Origin: an uncultured Collinsella sp.
Lineage (GTDB): Bacteria; Actinomycetota; Coriobacteriia; Coriobacteriales; Coriobacteriaceae
Assembly (NCBI GenBank): GCA_959018755.1
Contig: CAUEMA010000004.1
Location: 78,815 to 142,814 of the forward strand
Direction: 5' to 3'
Length of the DNA stretch: 64,000 nt
The stretch's first letter is position 1. Each line of letters begins with the position of its first letter. The notes under the pieces are model-generated. The model had not been told where the DNA came from. It made no database searches and worked only from the letters and a program-made list of their open reading frames with translations. This document shows, one piece after another, positions 43,515-53,300 of the stretch. The position numbers were made by a program, and so were the translations under genes.

Positions 43515-44330
43515 ATGAGCGATTTCCATATGGTGGTGTGCGTCAAGGCGGTGCCGGGAAGCACCGAGGTCAAGATGGACCCCAAGACCAATACGATTGT
43601 GCGCGATGGCAAACAGGCGGTCATTAATCCCTTTGACGCGAGCGCTTTGGAATGCGCGCTGGCACTGAAGGACGACTTTATCGGCTTTGGCATGGACGTG
43701 CGCGTAACGGTGGTGTCGATGGGCATCCCCGCGACCGAATCGCTATTGCGCGACTGCATCGCCCGAGGCGCCGATGACGCACTGCTGCTGACCGACCGCG
43801 CCTTTGCAGGTGCCGATACCCTGGCAACCACCTATGCCCTCAAGTGCGGCATCGAGGCGCTCGACGAGGACTTCGACCTGCTCATCTGCGGCAAGATGGC
43901 GGTGGACGGCGATACGGCCCAGATTGGTCCCGAGCTTGCCGGTGCCTTTGAGATTCCCTGTGTGACCGACGTGAGCTGCGTGCAGAGCGCGGGCTTTACG
44001 ACCTGTGGTTCACTGGCGCTTGTTCACGGCTGCGATGCCGGCGAGGAGACGGTCTATCTTGAGATGCCGTGCGCGATGACGACCGCCAAGGAGATTGGCC
44101 AACTGCGCATGCCGAGTATTGCCGGTATTCGTGCGGCCGAGGAGGCGGACGTGCGCGTGGTCAACGCTGCCGACGTGAACGCCGACCCCGCGCGCTGCGG
44201 CCTTGCCGGCTCGCCGACACAGGTCGTGCGATCGTTTGTGCCCGACCGCGACCAAACGTGCGAGACCGTTGACGGAACGGCGTCCGAGCAGGCGGCAAAA
44301 CTTGCCAAGATTATCGAGGGGATGGCATAG
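43515..44330 (+). CDS. etfB: Electron-transfer flavoprotein beta subunit
   Basis: A 271-residue EtfB. The typical start HMVVCVKAVPGSTEVKMDPKTNTIVR, the central IARGADDALLLTDRAFAGADTLAT, CGKMAVDGDTAQIGPELA and the AMTT loop LEMPCAMTTAKEIGQLRMPSIAG are all present. ATG 43515 has AAAGGGGG nine bases upstream; a GTG at 43509 overlaps the preceding stop but sits too close to it. In bifurcating systems this subunit holds the FAD that splits electrons. It is the middle gene of the lctD-etfB-etfA operon. Confidence 0.92.
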   Translation: MSDFHMVVCVKAVPGSTEVKMDPKTNTIVRDGKQAVINPFDASALECALALKDDFIGFGMDVRVTVVSMGIPATESLLRDCIARGADDALLLTDRAFAGADTLATTYALKCGIEALDEDFDLLICGKMAVDGDTAQIGPELAGAFEIPCVTDVSCVQSAGFTTCGSLALVHGCDAGEETVYLEMPCAMTTAKEIGQLRMPSIAGIRAAEEADVRVVNAADVNADPARCGLAGSPTQVVRSFVPDRDQTCETVDGTASEQAAKLAKIIEGMA

Positions 44331-45536
44331 ATGAGCGGACTGATTATCGATAGCGAAGCCTGTATCGGCTGCGGTCGCTGCGTTCGCGCCTGTGCCTCGG
44401 GCGGCATTGTAGTGGAAGGCGAGCGGCCCAACCGTTGCGCCCGCGTAACCGACGGCTGCATCCTATGCGGTGGGTGCGTCGACGCCTGCCCCGTCAACGC
44501 CATCTCGATTGAGCGTGACGAGGCCGCTGGCGCGGTGGACCTTGATGCATATCGAGACATTTGGGTATTCGTGCAGACCGACGAGCACGATACGGTGACT
44601 CCCGTTGCCTATGAGCTCATGGGCAAGGGCCGCGAGCTTGCCGATGCTCGTGGTTGCCGTCTGGTGGCATTGGTCGGCATGAGCCCCGAGAGCTCTCTCG
44701 GTGACCTGGAGCATCTGGTTTGCGCCGGTGCAGACGAGGTCCTGGTCTGTCGCGACGAGCGCCTGCGCCAGAACGATGCGGAGGTTTACGCCCGGCTGAT
44801 CTGCGATTTGGTGGCAGAGCGCAAGCCCGAGGCCATTCTGTACGGTGCGACCGCCTTTGGCCGCGAATTGGCACCCGGCGTTGCCGTGCGTTTGCAGACG
44901 GGCCTTACGGCTGACTGCACCGTACTTTCGATGGATACGGAGACGGGGCTGCTGCAACAAACGCGTCCGGCGTTTGGCGGCAACCTGATGGCCACCATCG
45001 TCTGCCCCAATCATCGTCCTCAGATGGCAACGGTGCGTCCCGGCATCTTTAAGGCGCCCGACTTTGACTACGGCCGCTCCGGCACGATCACCCAGATATC
45101 GCTTGCGGATGATGCTAAGGCTCGTGTCGAGATCTCGATTCCCGCCGAGGAGTGGGGGCAGCAGGCATCAATTGCCGATGCCGAGCGCCTGGTCGTGGTG
45201 GGTCGCGGTATTGGTTCCAAGAAAAACCTGCCGCTGATGCGAAGGCTCGCCGAGGCTCTGGGTGCCGAGCTTGGCTGCACGCGACCTGTCGTGGAGGCCG
45301 GCTGGTTGGAGTATCGCCACCAGATTGGCCAGACGGGCGTATCGGTTTCGCCCAAGCTTCTCGTGAGTATCGGTGTTTCGGGCGCCATCCAGCATCTTGC
45401 CGGCATCGGTGGGGCGGAGTGCATTATCGCCATCAACGAGGACCCGGATGCCCCCATCTTTGGTGCTGCCCAGTATAAGGTTGTCGGCGATGCCGTCGAG
45501 GTCGCCGAGGAGCTGCTGGCCCAGCTTGAGCGCTAG
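44331..45536 (+). CDS. etfA: EtfA with N-terminal two-cluster ferredoxin domain
   Basis: A 401-residue EtfA. Residues 1-62 are a ferredoxin-like domain with two CxxCxxC sets (CIGCGRCVRAC and CILCGGCVDACP), which carry [4Fe-4S] clusters. The rest is EtfA: ILYGATAFGRELAPGVAVRLQTGLTADC, FGGNLMATIV and the FAD-binding C-terminus VVVGRGIGSKKNLPL, QIGQTGVSVSPKLLVSIGVSGAIQHLAGI, IIAINEDPDAPIF. A ferredoxin extension is the mark of LctC-type subunits in bifurcating lactate dehydrogenase. It starts right after the etfB stop, and its end overlaps the end of the HD gene by 4 bp. Confidence 0.93.
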   Translation: MSGLIIDSEACIGCGRCVRACASGGIVVEGERPNRCARVTDGCILCGGCVDACPVNAISIERDEAAGAVDLDAYRDIWVFVQTDEHDTVTPVAYELMGKGRELADARGCRLVALVGMSPESSLGDLEHLVCAGADEVLVCRDERLRQNDAEVYARLICDLVAERKPEAILYGATAFGRELAPGVAVRLQTGLTADCTVLSMDTETGLLQQTRPAFGGNLMATIVCPNHRPQMATVRPGIFKAPDFDYGRSGTITQISLADDAKARVEISIPAEEWGQQASIADAERLVVVGRGIGSKKNLPLMRRLAEALGAELGCTRPVVEAGWLEYRHQIGQTGVSVSPKLLVSIGVSGAIQHLAGIGGAECIIAINEDPDAPIFGAAQYKVVGDAVEVAEELLAQLER

Positions 45537-46345
45537 GCGCGCGCCAGCCAGTAGCGCATCTCGTCCTTTAGGCGTTCCCAGGTCGCTTGCGTGGCGGGAT
45601 CGGTAAAGGGGCACGTAATGCCAAAGGGCGCGTCGAGCAGGCGGTAGATATCGCCCTGCTCGCGCGCCAGCGTGCGGCTCGCTGGATAGACGAGCTCAAA
45701 CATAAAGCAGATGAGCCCCACCAGGTAGTCTGCGGGCTCGTCGCGTTCATCGCGTGCGACGCAGCGGCGCTCGTCAAAGGCAGCCAGCGTCGGTGCCGAG
45801 AAGTGGCTGGCAAGAAATGCGTCCTCGTCCACCTTGAGGATAGTGTCGACGGTGCTGTCGGCGATGGTGCGCATAATGTCGATCTTGTCGCCATCGCGCA
45901 CGATATCGCAGAAGCGCCGTGTACGCTCGTCGAGTTGTGCCGGCAGGCGAAAGTCGCTGTGATAGGCGATGCTCGCGCGGATGAGCTCATCTTCTGCCGG
46001 GTCATCGATAAAGTCGCGGATGCTCGTTACGGCGGGCGCATCGGCGGGGTTCTCGCCAAAGAGGACCCCGACGCCCAACGCTGCGTGGCTCATACTCTCG
46101 GCGTCTTTAAAGGTGTTCCAGCGCCGCAACTGTTCAAAGCGTCCCATATCGTGTAACAGGCCGCAAAGCCAGGCCAGGTCAATATCCTCTGTCGACCAGC
46201 CCTGCTCGCGCGCCACGGCATCGCATGCCTCGGCAACGTGGTACGTATGCTCGATTTTGAGCGCGATACGTGGATTGGCGGCATCGTAAGCATCGGTATA
46301 GCGTTTGAAGGCCGCGGTCGCCCGGCCCCGATCGATAGCTGTCAT
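45533..46345 (-). CDS. HD-domain phosphohydrolase
   Basis: A 270-residue protein with an HD metal site: HTYHVAEACDAVA (His) and CGLLHDMGRFEQL (His-Asp), plus histidines in AIAYHSDFRLP. HD proteins hydrolyse nucleotides or phosphodiesters. The substrate is unknown. The start ATG 46345 follows GGAAGTC. A perfect 10-bp inverted repeat (46377-46386 with 46403-46412) lies in its leader and may be regulatory. It converges on etfA with overlapping ends. Confidence 0.8.
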   Translation of the reverse strand: MTAIDRGRATAAFKRYTDAYDAANPRIALKIEHTYHVAEACDAVAREQGWSTEDIDLAWLCGLLHDMGRFEQLRRWNTFKDAESMSHAALGVGVLFGENPADAPAVTSIRDFIDDPAEDELIRASIAYHSDFRLPAQLDERTRRFCDIVRDGDKIDIMRTIADSTVDTILKVDEDAFLASHFSAPTLAAFDERRCVARDERDEPADYLVGLICFMFELVYPASRTLAREQGDIYRLLDAPFGITCPFTDPATQATWERLKDEMRYWLARA

Positions 46346-46376
46346 AATGACTTCCTAAAAAGCTGTGTCTTTCGAT

Positions 46377-46412
46377 CCGGTGGCAATTGTAGGTGAACTC
46401 GGTTGCCACCGG
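46377..46412. repeat. 10-bp inverted repeat upstream of the HD gene
   Basis: CCGGTGGCAA and its exact reverse complement flank a 16-bp centre, 32 bp before the HD gene's start. It may be an operator or a leader hairpin. Confidence 0.45.
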
Positions 46413-46472
46413 GCGATGATTCTGCCGCGTCGTTGAATGCGGCTCGGAAATCTTGTCGGGACGAGGAACGCT

Positions 46473-46715
46473 ATGGTGCTCAAAATCGTTAAAACCGTCT
46501 GGCCGGGGATGCTTACCTATGTTGCGATAGGCGCGCCGTGCGGCATTGGTTGCTAACGATTTGATAAGCCCTGGCGCTTTCGACGCCGGCCTGTGGCAGG
46601 GCTTGATTCCCTGGATTGTGGCTGCCGGCGTCGTGGCGGTGGCAATCAAGACAAAGTCGATGTGTGGTGCTGCGTCTCGGGCATCGTGTTCTATATCGTT
46701 TTGAGTCTTGTATAA
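46473..46715 (+). pseudogene. Decayed AzlC/AzlD-type transporter relic
   Basis: The stretch encodes membrane-protein fragments in different frames. From ATG 46473 a frame reads MVLKIVKTVWPGMLTYVAIG and continues to a stop at 46556; this resembles an AzlC N-terminus. A second frame (about 46588-46662) reads GLWQGLIPWIVAAGVVAV and continues AIKTKSM; the next (46665-46715) reads WCCVSGIVFYIVLSLV. Restoring one missing base at 46662 joins the last two (ATG-CTG-TGG). AzlCD exports branched-chain amino acids. The rest of the gene-free span 46346-46858 shows only a promoter-poor lead into KdgT. Confidence 0.55.
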
Positions 46716-46858
46716 AAGCAAAGGGCGCGCTTACCGTCCCGGTCGACGAATCGAATTTCTCACCGAGCCGGCCTGCTTCTTCTGGTACCATGGTCAAACT
46801 TTACTGTAGCAAAGCGCGACGTGGGCTTTTGTTCTGCGTCAGCGGAAATGGGGGTTTC

Positions 46859-47881
46859 ATGGCACAGGAAGCGACCGCCAACGAGCAAAAGAAATTCAAA
46901 GTACCGCGCATCCCGGGTGACATCATGATCTACCCGATGATCGTCGGTCTTTTGCTCAATACCTTCTGCCCGCAGGTCTTCGAGATCGGCGGCTTCTTTA
47001 CCGCCGCCTGTCGCGGTGGTTCCAACACCATCGTCGCCGCAATTCTGCTTTTTGTGGGTGCCGGCATCAGCTTTAAGTCCACGCCGGGCGCTATCAAGAC
47101 CGGCATCGTCGTACTGATCCCCAAGCTTGTTGTTGCGGCGGCCCTTGGCTTGGGTGTGGCATATTTCTTTAACGACAACTTCCTGGGCTTGAGCTCCGTG
47201 TCTATCATCGGCGGCATCACGTTTTGCAACATGGCGCTCTATACGGGCATCATGGGCGAGTTCGGCGATGAGTCCGAGCAGGGCGCCGTCGGTATCCTGT
47301 TCTTTACGGCCGGCCCCGCCGTCACGATGATCATCCTCGGTGTCTCGGGTCTCGCCAACATCCCCGTCGGCACCATCGTCGGCTCCATCCTGCCGCTTGT
47401 CATCGGCATGGTTCTGGGCAACCTCTTCCCGTTCATCAAGAACCTGCTGGTCCCCGGCGCCAATCCCGCGATTGCCGTTATCGGCTTTCAGCTCGGTGCG
47501 TCCATGAGCCTTTCGAGCTTTATCACCGGCGGTATTTCGGGCATCCTGCTGGGCCTCATCACGCTCTTTATCGTCGGTCCCATTACCTTTGCGTTCGAGC
47601 GCCTGTGCGGTGGTAACGGCAAGGCGGCCGTTGCCTGCTCCACTATCGCCGGCACGGCTATGACCACGCCGGTCGCCGTCGCCGAGGTCGCCCCGCGCTA
47701 TGCCGAGCTTGCGCCCACTGCGTATGCGCAGATCGCCACTGCCGTCATCATCACGGCAATCATGGCTCCGATTCTGACCGGCTGGGTCGATAAGAAGTTC
47801 TGCCACGGCAAAGAGGATCTGTCGCCTGCCGGTGTCGAGGCCATCGAGGAGGCCGTCGCGACCGACATCGATGGCGAGTAA
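46859..47881 (+). CDS. kdgT: KdgT-family 2-keto-3-deoxygluconate permease
   Basis: A 340-residue membrane protein of the KdgT family, with about ten spans (DIMIYPMIVGLLLNTFCPQVFEIGGF, GGITFCNMALYTGIMGEFGDESEQGA, GFQLGASMSLSSFITGGISGILLG). E. coli KdgT takes up 2-keto-3-deoxygluconate, a product of pectin and glucuronate breakdown. I chose ATG 46859; the frame is open from 46616, but that part covers the pseudogene relic. No kdg catabolic genes are adjacent, so the substrate here is uncertain. A strong terminator follows. Confidence 0.88.
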   Translation: MAQEATANEQKKFKVPRIPGDIMIYPMIVGLLLNTFCPQVFEIGGFFTAACRGGSNTIVAAILLFVGAGISFKSTPGAIKTGIVVLIPKLVVAAALGLGVAYFFNDNFLGLSSVSIIGGITFCNMALYTGIMGEFGDESEQGAVGILFFTAGPAVTMIILGVSGLANIPVGTIVGSILPLVIGMVLGNLFPFIKNLLVPGANPAIAVIGFQLGASMSLSSFITGGISGILLGLITLFIVGPITFAFERLCGGNGKAAVACSTIAGTAMTTPVAVAEVAPRYAELAPTAYAQIATAVIITAIMAPILTGWVDKKFCHGKEDLSPAGVEAIEEAVATDIDGE

Positions 47882-47926
47882 TCGTCGACGCGAGTCAATC
47901 AAGCCGGCGTGCAATTCGCGCCGTTT

Positions 47927-47970
47927 GAGCGCCCGAACGAAAGCTGTCTTGCAGTGACGTTCGGGCGCTC
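47927..47970 (+). terminator. Terminator of kdgT
   Basis: GAGCGCCCGAACG (47927-47939) is the exact reverse complement of 47958-47970, with an 18-nt loop, followed by a moderately T-rich tail (TGCTATTATT). Confidence 0.75.
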
Positions 47971-48068
47971 TGCTATTATTCCCCTTACCCCTGCGGAGTA
48001 GGGGTGTTTATTGCCCAGACACGAATCGGGCGATTCTGACCACTTGGATATTGAAGGGATGGCGTCTA

Positions 48069-49211
48069 GTGGTTAAGGCACTCAAGATTGAGATATTCCT
48101 GCTATGCATGATTGTTCTTATCGGGCTTGCCGCGCGAAGTCGCCACTCCTTGTTCTCGAGTACCCAGCAGTTATTGTTTAGTACGCTCGGTTACACCTCT
48201 GCCGCGTACATGCTATTCGATATAATCTGGACGCTTTCGGACGGTGTGGGCGGCACGCTGGGCATTGCTGCCAACTGGATTTCCAACGCGGTTTCGTTTT
48301 CGCTCTTTGCCGCCGCGTGCCTCATTTGGTTTATCTATTCCGAGACGGTGCAGGGTTCTCGCCTTTTGACCGCGCGCTATAGGATGGCGTTTGTAACGCT
48401 GCCTGCGGTGCTGGTAGTCGTACTGGCGTTTACTAGCTACTGGACGCACGCCCTGTTCTATATCGATGCGCAGGGCGCGTATCGTCGCGGTTTTGTCTAT
48501 ATGATCCAGCCCATCGTCAGCTACTGCTACGTTATATATACGTCCCTGCATGCGTTTATACAATCTTGCAAGGTCGAGAGCCTACAAAAGAAGGCCATCT
48601 ATCAAACCTTGGCATTTTTCGCCATTCCGGCCTTGGTGGCCGGTGTCTTTCAGGTCTTTTATTCGGGTCCCTGCCTTAGTGTCGGCATCATGTTAAGTAT
48701 GTTGCAGCTCTACATTGTTTGTCAGGAGCAGCTGATCTCGACCGACCCGTTGACTGGCCTTAACAATCGCAACCGTTTTGAGACCTATATGCTGTCGCTG
48801 TTCTCGGGTGCTGACCAGGCCGATGATGTGTATCTGCTTATGATGGATGCCGACGGCTTTAAGCAAATTAACGACCGGTATGGACATGTTGAGGGCGATC
48901 ATGCCCTCCAGGTCATATCTGCTACGCTCAAAGAGGTCTGCTCGGCGTCTGGTGGTTTTATCGCACGCTATGGTGGCGATGAGTTCGTGGTGCTCCAGAA
49001 GGCGACGGCGGAACAGGACATCATAGACCTGTGTTCGGCGATTAACGACGAGCTCGCTCGTGCCGAGGTGCCGTATGCATTGCGGATGTCCATCGGTTAC
49101 GCGCGGGTCGGCGATAGTGTTGATACCTGGCAAGACTTACTTCGCGCTGCCGATGCGGAGCTCTACCGCGTCAAGGCCGAGAAAAAGAAAGCCGGCGTCC
49201 AGATACGCTAG
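48069..49211 (+). CDS. Membrane-bound GGDEF diguanylate cyclase
   Basis: A 380-residue protein. Residues 1-215 contain about seven hydrophobic spans, in the style of 7TM sensor modules. A GGDEF domain follows: STDPLTGLNNRNRFE, DADGFKQINDRYGHVEGDHAL, and the intact active site RYGGDEFVVL. It should make cyclic di-GMP. No upstream RxxD inhibitory site is obvious. I prefer GTG 48069, with AAGGGATGG six bases upstream, over TTG 48051. It is a single gene between kdgT and a DMT exporter. Confidence 0.88.
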   Translation: MVKALKIEIFLLCMIVLIGLAARSRHSLFSSTQQLLFSTLGYTSAAYMLFDIIWTLSDGVGGTLGIAANWISNAVSFSLFAAACLIWFIYSETVQGSRLLTARYRMAFVTLPAVLVVVLAFTSYWTHALFYIDAQGAYRRGFVYMIQPIVSYCYVIYTSLHAFIQSCKVESLQKKAIYQTLAFFAIPALVAGVFQVFYSGPCLSVGIMLSMLQLYIVCQEQLISTDPLTGLNNRNRFETYMLSLFSGADQADDVYLLMMDADGFKQINDRYGHVEGDHALQVISATLKEVCSASGGFIARYGGDEFVVLQKATAEQDIIDLCSAINDELARAEVPYALRMSIGYARVGDSVDTWQDLLRAADAELYRVKAEKKKAGVQIR

Positions 49212-49312
49212 GAAAAGGGGTGCACGCTTGCGTGCGTGGCGGCCCTCAGCTCACCGATGTACTCCATTAAGCTAAAGTACATGAATCCCCTCTGCTAAAT
49301 AAGGGCAGTTCG

Positions 49313-50248
49313 TTAAGCTTTTTTGGGTTTATTGACGATGATGATGCCGCTGCAGACCAACAGCAGGGCAACGATGACGGTAACGGGGCTAGTGCCAGCA
49401 CCCTCGCCGAGCAGCAGCGCGCTCAGCAGCACACCAAAGACGGGGTTCATAAACCCAAAGACCGAGACGCGGCTGACGGGGTTGACGGCAAGCAGGCGCG
49501 ACCACAGCGAGTAGGCGACCGCGGAGATAAGCGCCATGTAGATGATGAGCGCGATGGCGGGGGCAATCGCCGTGGGGGAGAGCGCGCCACCCATCATAAA
49601 GCCGATGGCGGTGAGGGCCAGGCCGCCGACCAAGAACTGCCACCCGGCAAGCAAGACGCCGTCGTGCTCGCGCGAGAAGATGCCGATCAGGCAGGTCGAA
49701 AGGGCGCCCGCGACGGTGGAGGCCAGGATGAAGCCCTCGCCGTCGAGCGTAAAGCCAAAGGTGCCGTCCGCGCCCGAAAGGTTGACGAGCGCGACGCCGG
49801 CAAAGCCCAGTACGCAGCCGAGCACCTTGGCCGCATCGAGCTTTTCGGTGCGAAACGCCAGGGCGGCAAAGAGGATAGCCAAGAAGTTGGCGCTGGCCTC
49901 GATGATGGAGCTTGACATAGCGCTTGCACGGGAGAGACCAAGGTAGAAAAAGAAGTACTGGCCGATGGTCTGGAAGAGCGACAAGATGCAGATGGGCTTG
50001 ATATCACGCGCTTGCGGAACGAGCGGTCGGCGCTGGGCCACGCTCATGCCAACAATGACCAGCATGCCGGCAAGGGTGAAGCGCAGACCCGCGAAGAGCA
50101 GCTGCGAGGCGCTGTCGTGCGCGGGAATGCCAAAGAGGCCGTAGCCGATTTTGATGCAGGGGAAGGCAGAGCCCCAGAGCGCGCAGCAAACGAGACAGCC
50201 CAGGATGAGTCCGGGCAGGATGGCGAGATACGGCTTGCGGCTTTTCAT
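49313..50248 (-). CDS. EamA/DMT-family permease
   Basis: A 311-residue membrane protein with ten hydrophobic spans in two EamA halves: LVCCALWGSAFPCIKIGYGLFG at the start, LSRASAMSSSIIEASANFLAILFAALAFRTEKLDAAKVLGCVLGFAGVALVNLSG ending the first half, and VSVFGFMNPVFGVLLSALLLGEG in the second. ATG 50248 has AAAGGAC upstream. It lies just after purL on the same strand, separated by a terminator. The substrate is unknown. Confidence 0.88.
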   Translation of the reverse strand: MKSRKPYLAILPGLILGCLVCCALWGSAFPCIKIGYGLFGIPAHDSASQLLFAGLRFTLAGMLVIVGMSVAQRRPLVPQARDIKPICILSLFQTIGQYFFFYLGLSRASAMSSSIIEASANFLAILFAALAFRTEKLDAAKVLGCVLGFAGVALVNLSGADGTFGFTLDGEGFILASTVAGALSTCLIGIFSREHDGVLLAGWQFLVGGLALTAIGFMMGGALSPTAIAPAIALIIYMALISAVAYSLWSRLLAVNPVSRVSVFGFMNPVFGVLLSALLLGEGAGTSPVTVIVALLLVCSGIIIVNKPKKA

Positions 50249-50280
50249 GATGTCCTTTCTACATGCGCGAAGCAAAAAAG

Positions 50281-50311
50281 AACCCGCCACCGGATGCGTC
50301 GGTGGCGGGTG
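50281..50311 (-). terminator. Terminator of purL
   Basis: ACCCGCCACC pairs with GGTGGCGGGT over a 9-nt loop; on the minus strand TTCTTTTTTG follows. It ends purL transcription 30 bp before the DMT exporter start. Confidence 0.85.
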
Positions 50312-50347
50312 TTGTTACCCGAGGGGATTGTACCCGATGGGAACGTA

Positions 50348-53300
50348 TTAGGCGAAGTAGGCTACGCCGCTCTCAAAGATCGGCATGAACTTGTCGCCCG
50401 GGACATGCTCGGGCACGTTGCGGTACAGGTTGTCGCCGCGACGCTCGGCATGGCCCATCTTGCCCAGGACGCGGCCGTCGGGGCTCGTGATGCCCTCGAT
50501 GGCGAGTGCGGAGCCGTTGGGGTTGACGGAAAGATCCATGCTGGGCTTGCCGTCCTCGCCCACGTACTGCGTGGCGACCTGGCCGTTGGCGATCAGCTGG
50601 GCGAGTACTTCGTCATTGGCGACAAAGCGGCCCTCGCCGTGGCTGATGGCGACGGTGTAGGGGTCGTCCAGGCTGCACTGCGACAGCCATGGGGACAGGT
50701 TGGACGAGATGCGGGTGCGCACCAGGCGGCTCTGATGGCGACCGATGGTGTTGAACGTCAGCGTGGGCGCATCGGGCGTGGCGTCGACGATGTCACCGTA
50801 GGGCACCAGGCCGAGCTTGACCAGAGCCTGGAAGCCGTTGCAGATGCCCAGCATCAGGCCATCGCGGGCCTGGAGCAGGTCGCGGACTGCCTCGGTGACC
50901 TCGGGAGCGCGGAAGAACGCCGTGATGAACTTGGCGGAGCCGTCGGGCTCGTCACCGCCCGAGAAGCCGCCGGGGATCATGACGATCTGGCTTGCACGGA
51001 TGCGGCGGGCAAGCTCGTGGGTGCTCTCGGCGACGGCCTCGGGCGTGAGGTTGTTGATCACGAAGGTGTCGGCCTCGGCACCGGCGGCACGGAAGGCGCG
51101 GGCGCTGTCGTACTCGCAGTTGTTGCCGGGGAACACGGGGATGATCACGCGCGGGCGGGCGATCTTGGCGCCGCCGTACACGTGAATGTCCTTGGCGCGG
51201 AAGTCGATGGTCTCGACCTCGGGGGTCTCGCCGGCGCTGCGGTAGGCAAAGACGCCCTCGATGCCGCTTTCCCAGGCTTCCTGGAGCTCGGCGAGCTCGA
51301 TGACCTCGGAGCCGGTGTCGATGACATAGCCCTCGACGGTGGTGCCCAGGGGCTCGACGACAACGCCGTCGGCGACCTCGGGTAGCTCGGCGTTCTCGGC
51401 GAGCTCGACGATAAAGCTGCCGTAGAGCGGGGTGAAGAGGCTCTCCACGTCCACGTCCTCGGCAAGCTCGATGCCGATCTGGTTGCCGACGCACATCTTA
51501 AAGAGGCTCTCGGCGCCGCAGCCGTAGCCGGGCGTGGAGACGGCCAGGGCGTCGCCGGTAGCAGTGAGCGCCTCGACGGCGTCAAACGCGGCGAGCAGCT
51601 GCTGGGCGTCGGGGCGGTAGTCCTCGCCGTAGGTGGCGGGGGCGATGCGGACGACGCGGTGCGTCAGACCCTTGAACTCAGGGGAGACGGCGCGCGCCGC
51701 GTGGCCCACGGCCACAGCGAAGCTGATCAGGGTGGGCGGAACGTTGAGCTCGCCGGCCTCGTCCTCAAACGAGCCGCTCATGGAATCCTTGCCGCCGATG
51801 GCTCCGGCACCCAGGTCGACCTGGGCCATGAGGGCGCCCAGGACGGCTGCCGTGGGCTTGCCCCAGCGCTCTGCCTCGGTGCGCAGGCGCTCGAAGTACT
51901 CCTGGAAGGAGAGGTAGGCGCGCTTGTGCTCAAAGCCGGCAGCCACGAGCTTGGCGATGGACTCGACCACGGACAGGTAGGCGCCCGCAAACTGGTCGGC
52001 CTCCATCAGGTAGGGGTTAAAGCCCCATGCCATGGCGCTTGCCGTGGTGGTCTCGCCGTCCACGGGGAACTTGGCGACCATGGCCGAGCTCGGGGTGAGC
52101 TGCGTCTTGCCGCCAAAGGGCATAAGCACGGTTGCGGCACCGATGGTGGAGTCGAAGCGCTCGGAAAGGCCCTTGTTGGAGGCAACGTTGAGGTCGGTGA
52201 CAAGCGAGGTCATGCGCTCGGCAAGCGTGGTGCCGGCCCAGCTGGGCTGCCACACGCTGCGGGCGCACACGTGGGCGACCTGGTGCTTGGGCGCGCCGTT
52301 AGAGTTGAGGAACTCGCGGGATAGGTCGACGATGGCGACACCGTTCCAGGCCATGCGCATGCGCGGCTCGGCGGTAACCTCGGCGATAACGGTCGCCTCG
52401 AGGTTCTCCTCGGCGGCGTAGCCCATGAACTCCTCGACGTCACCGTCGGCGACGGCGCAGGCCATACGCTCCTGGGACTCGGAGATGGCGAGCTCGGTGC
52501 CGTCCAGGCCGTCGTACTTCTTGGTCACGGTATCAAGGTCGACATACAGGCCGTCGGCAAGTTCGCCCACGGCAACCGAGACGCCGCCGGCGCCAAAGTC
52601 GTTGCAGCGCTTGATCAGACGGCAGGCGTCGCCGCGGCGGAACAGACGCTGCAGCTTGCGCTCGACCGGGGCGTTGCCCTTCTGGACCTCAGCACCCGAG
52701 GTCTCGATGGACTCGGTGTTCTGGGTCTTGGAGGAGCCGGTGGCACCGCCGATGCCGTCACGGCCGGTGCGGCCGCCCAGCAGGATGATCTTGTCGGTGG
52801 GGGCGGGGCACTCGCGGCGCACGTGGTTTGCCGGGGTAGCGCCCACGACGGCGCCGACCTCCATGCGCTTGGCCACGTAGCCGGGGTGATAGAGCTCGTT
52901 GATCTGACCGGTGGCAAGGCCGATCTGGTTGCCGTAGCTGGAGTAGCCGGCGGCAGCGGTGGTTACGAGCTTACGCTGCGGCAGCTTGCCCTCGAGCGTC
53001 TCGGACACGGGGACGGTGGGGTCGCCGGCGCCGGTGACACGCATGGCCTGGTACACGTAGCTGCGGCCCGAGAGCGGGTCGCGGATGGCGCCGCCCACGC
53101 AGGTGGCGGCACCGCCGAAGGGCTCGATCTCGGTCGGGTGGTTGTGGGTCTCGTTCTTAAACAGGAACAGCCAGTCCTGGTCCTCGCCATCGACATCGAC
53201 CTTCACCTTGACGGTGCAGGCGTTGATCTCCTCGGATTCGTCGACATCGGTCATGACGCCGGTCTTCTTAAGGTACTTGGCGCCGATGGTGCCCATGTCC

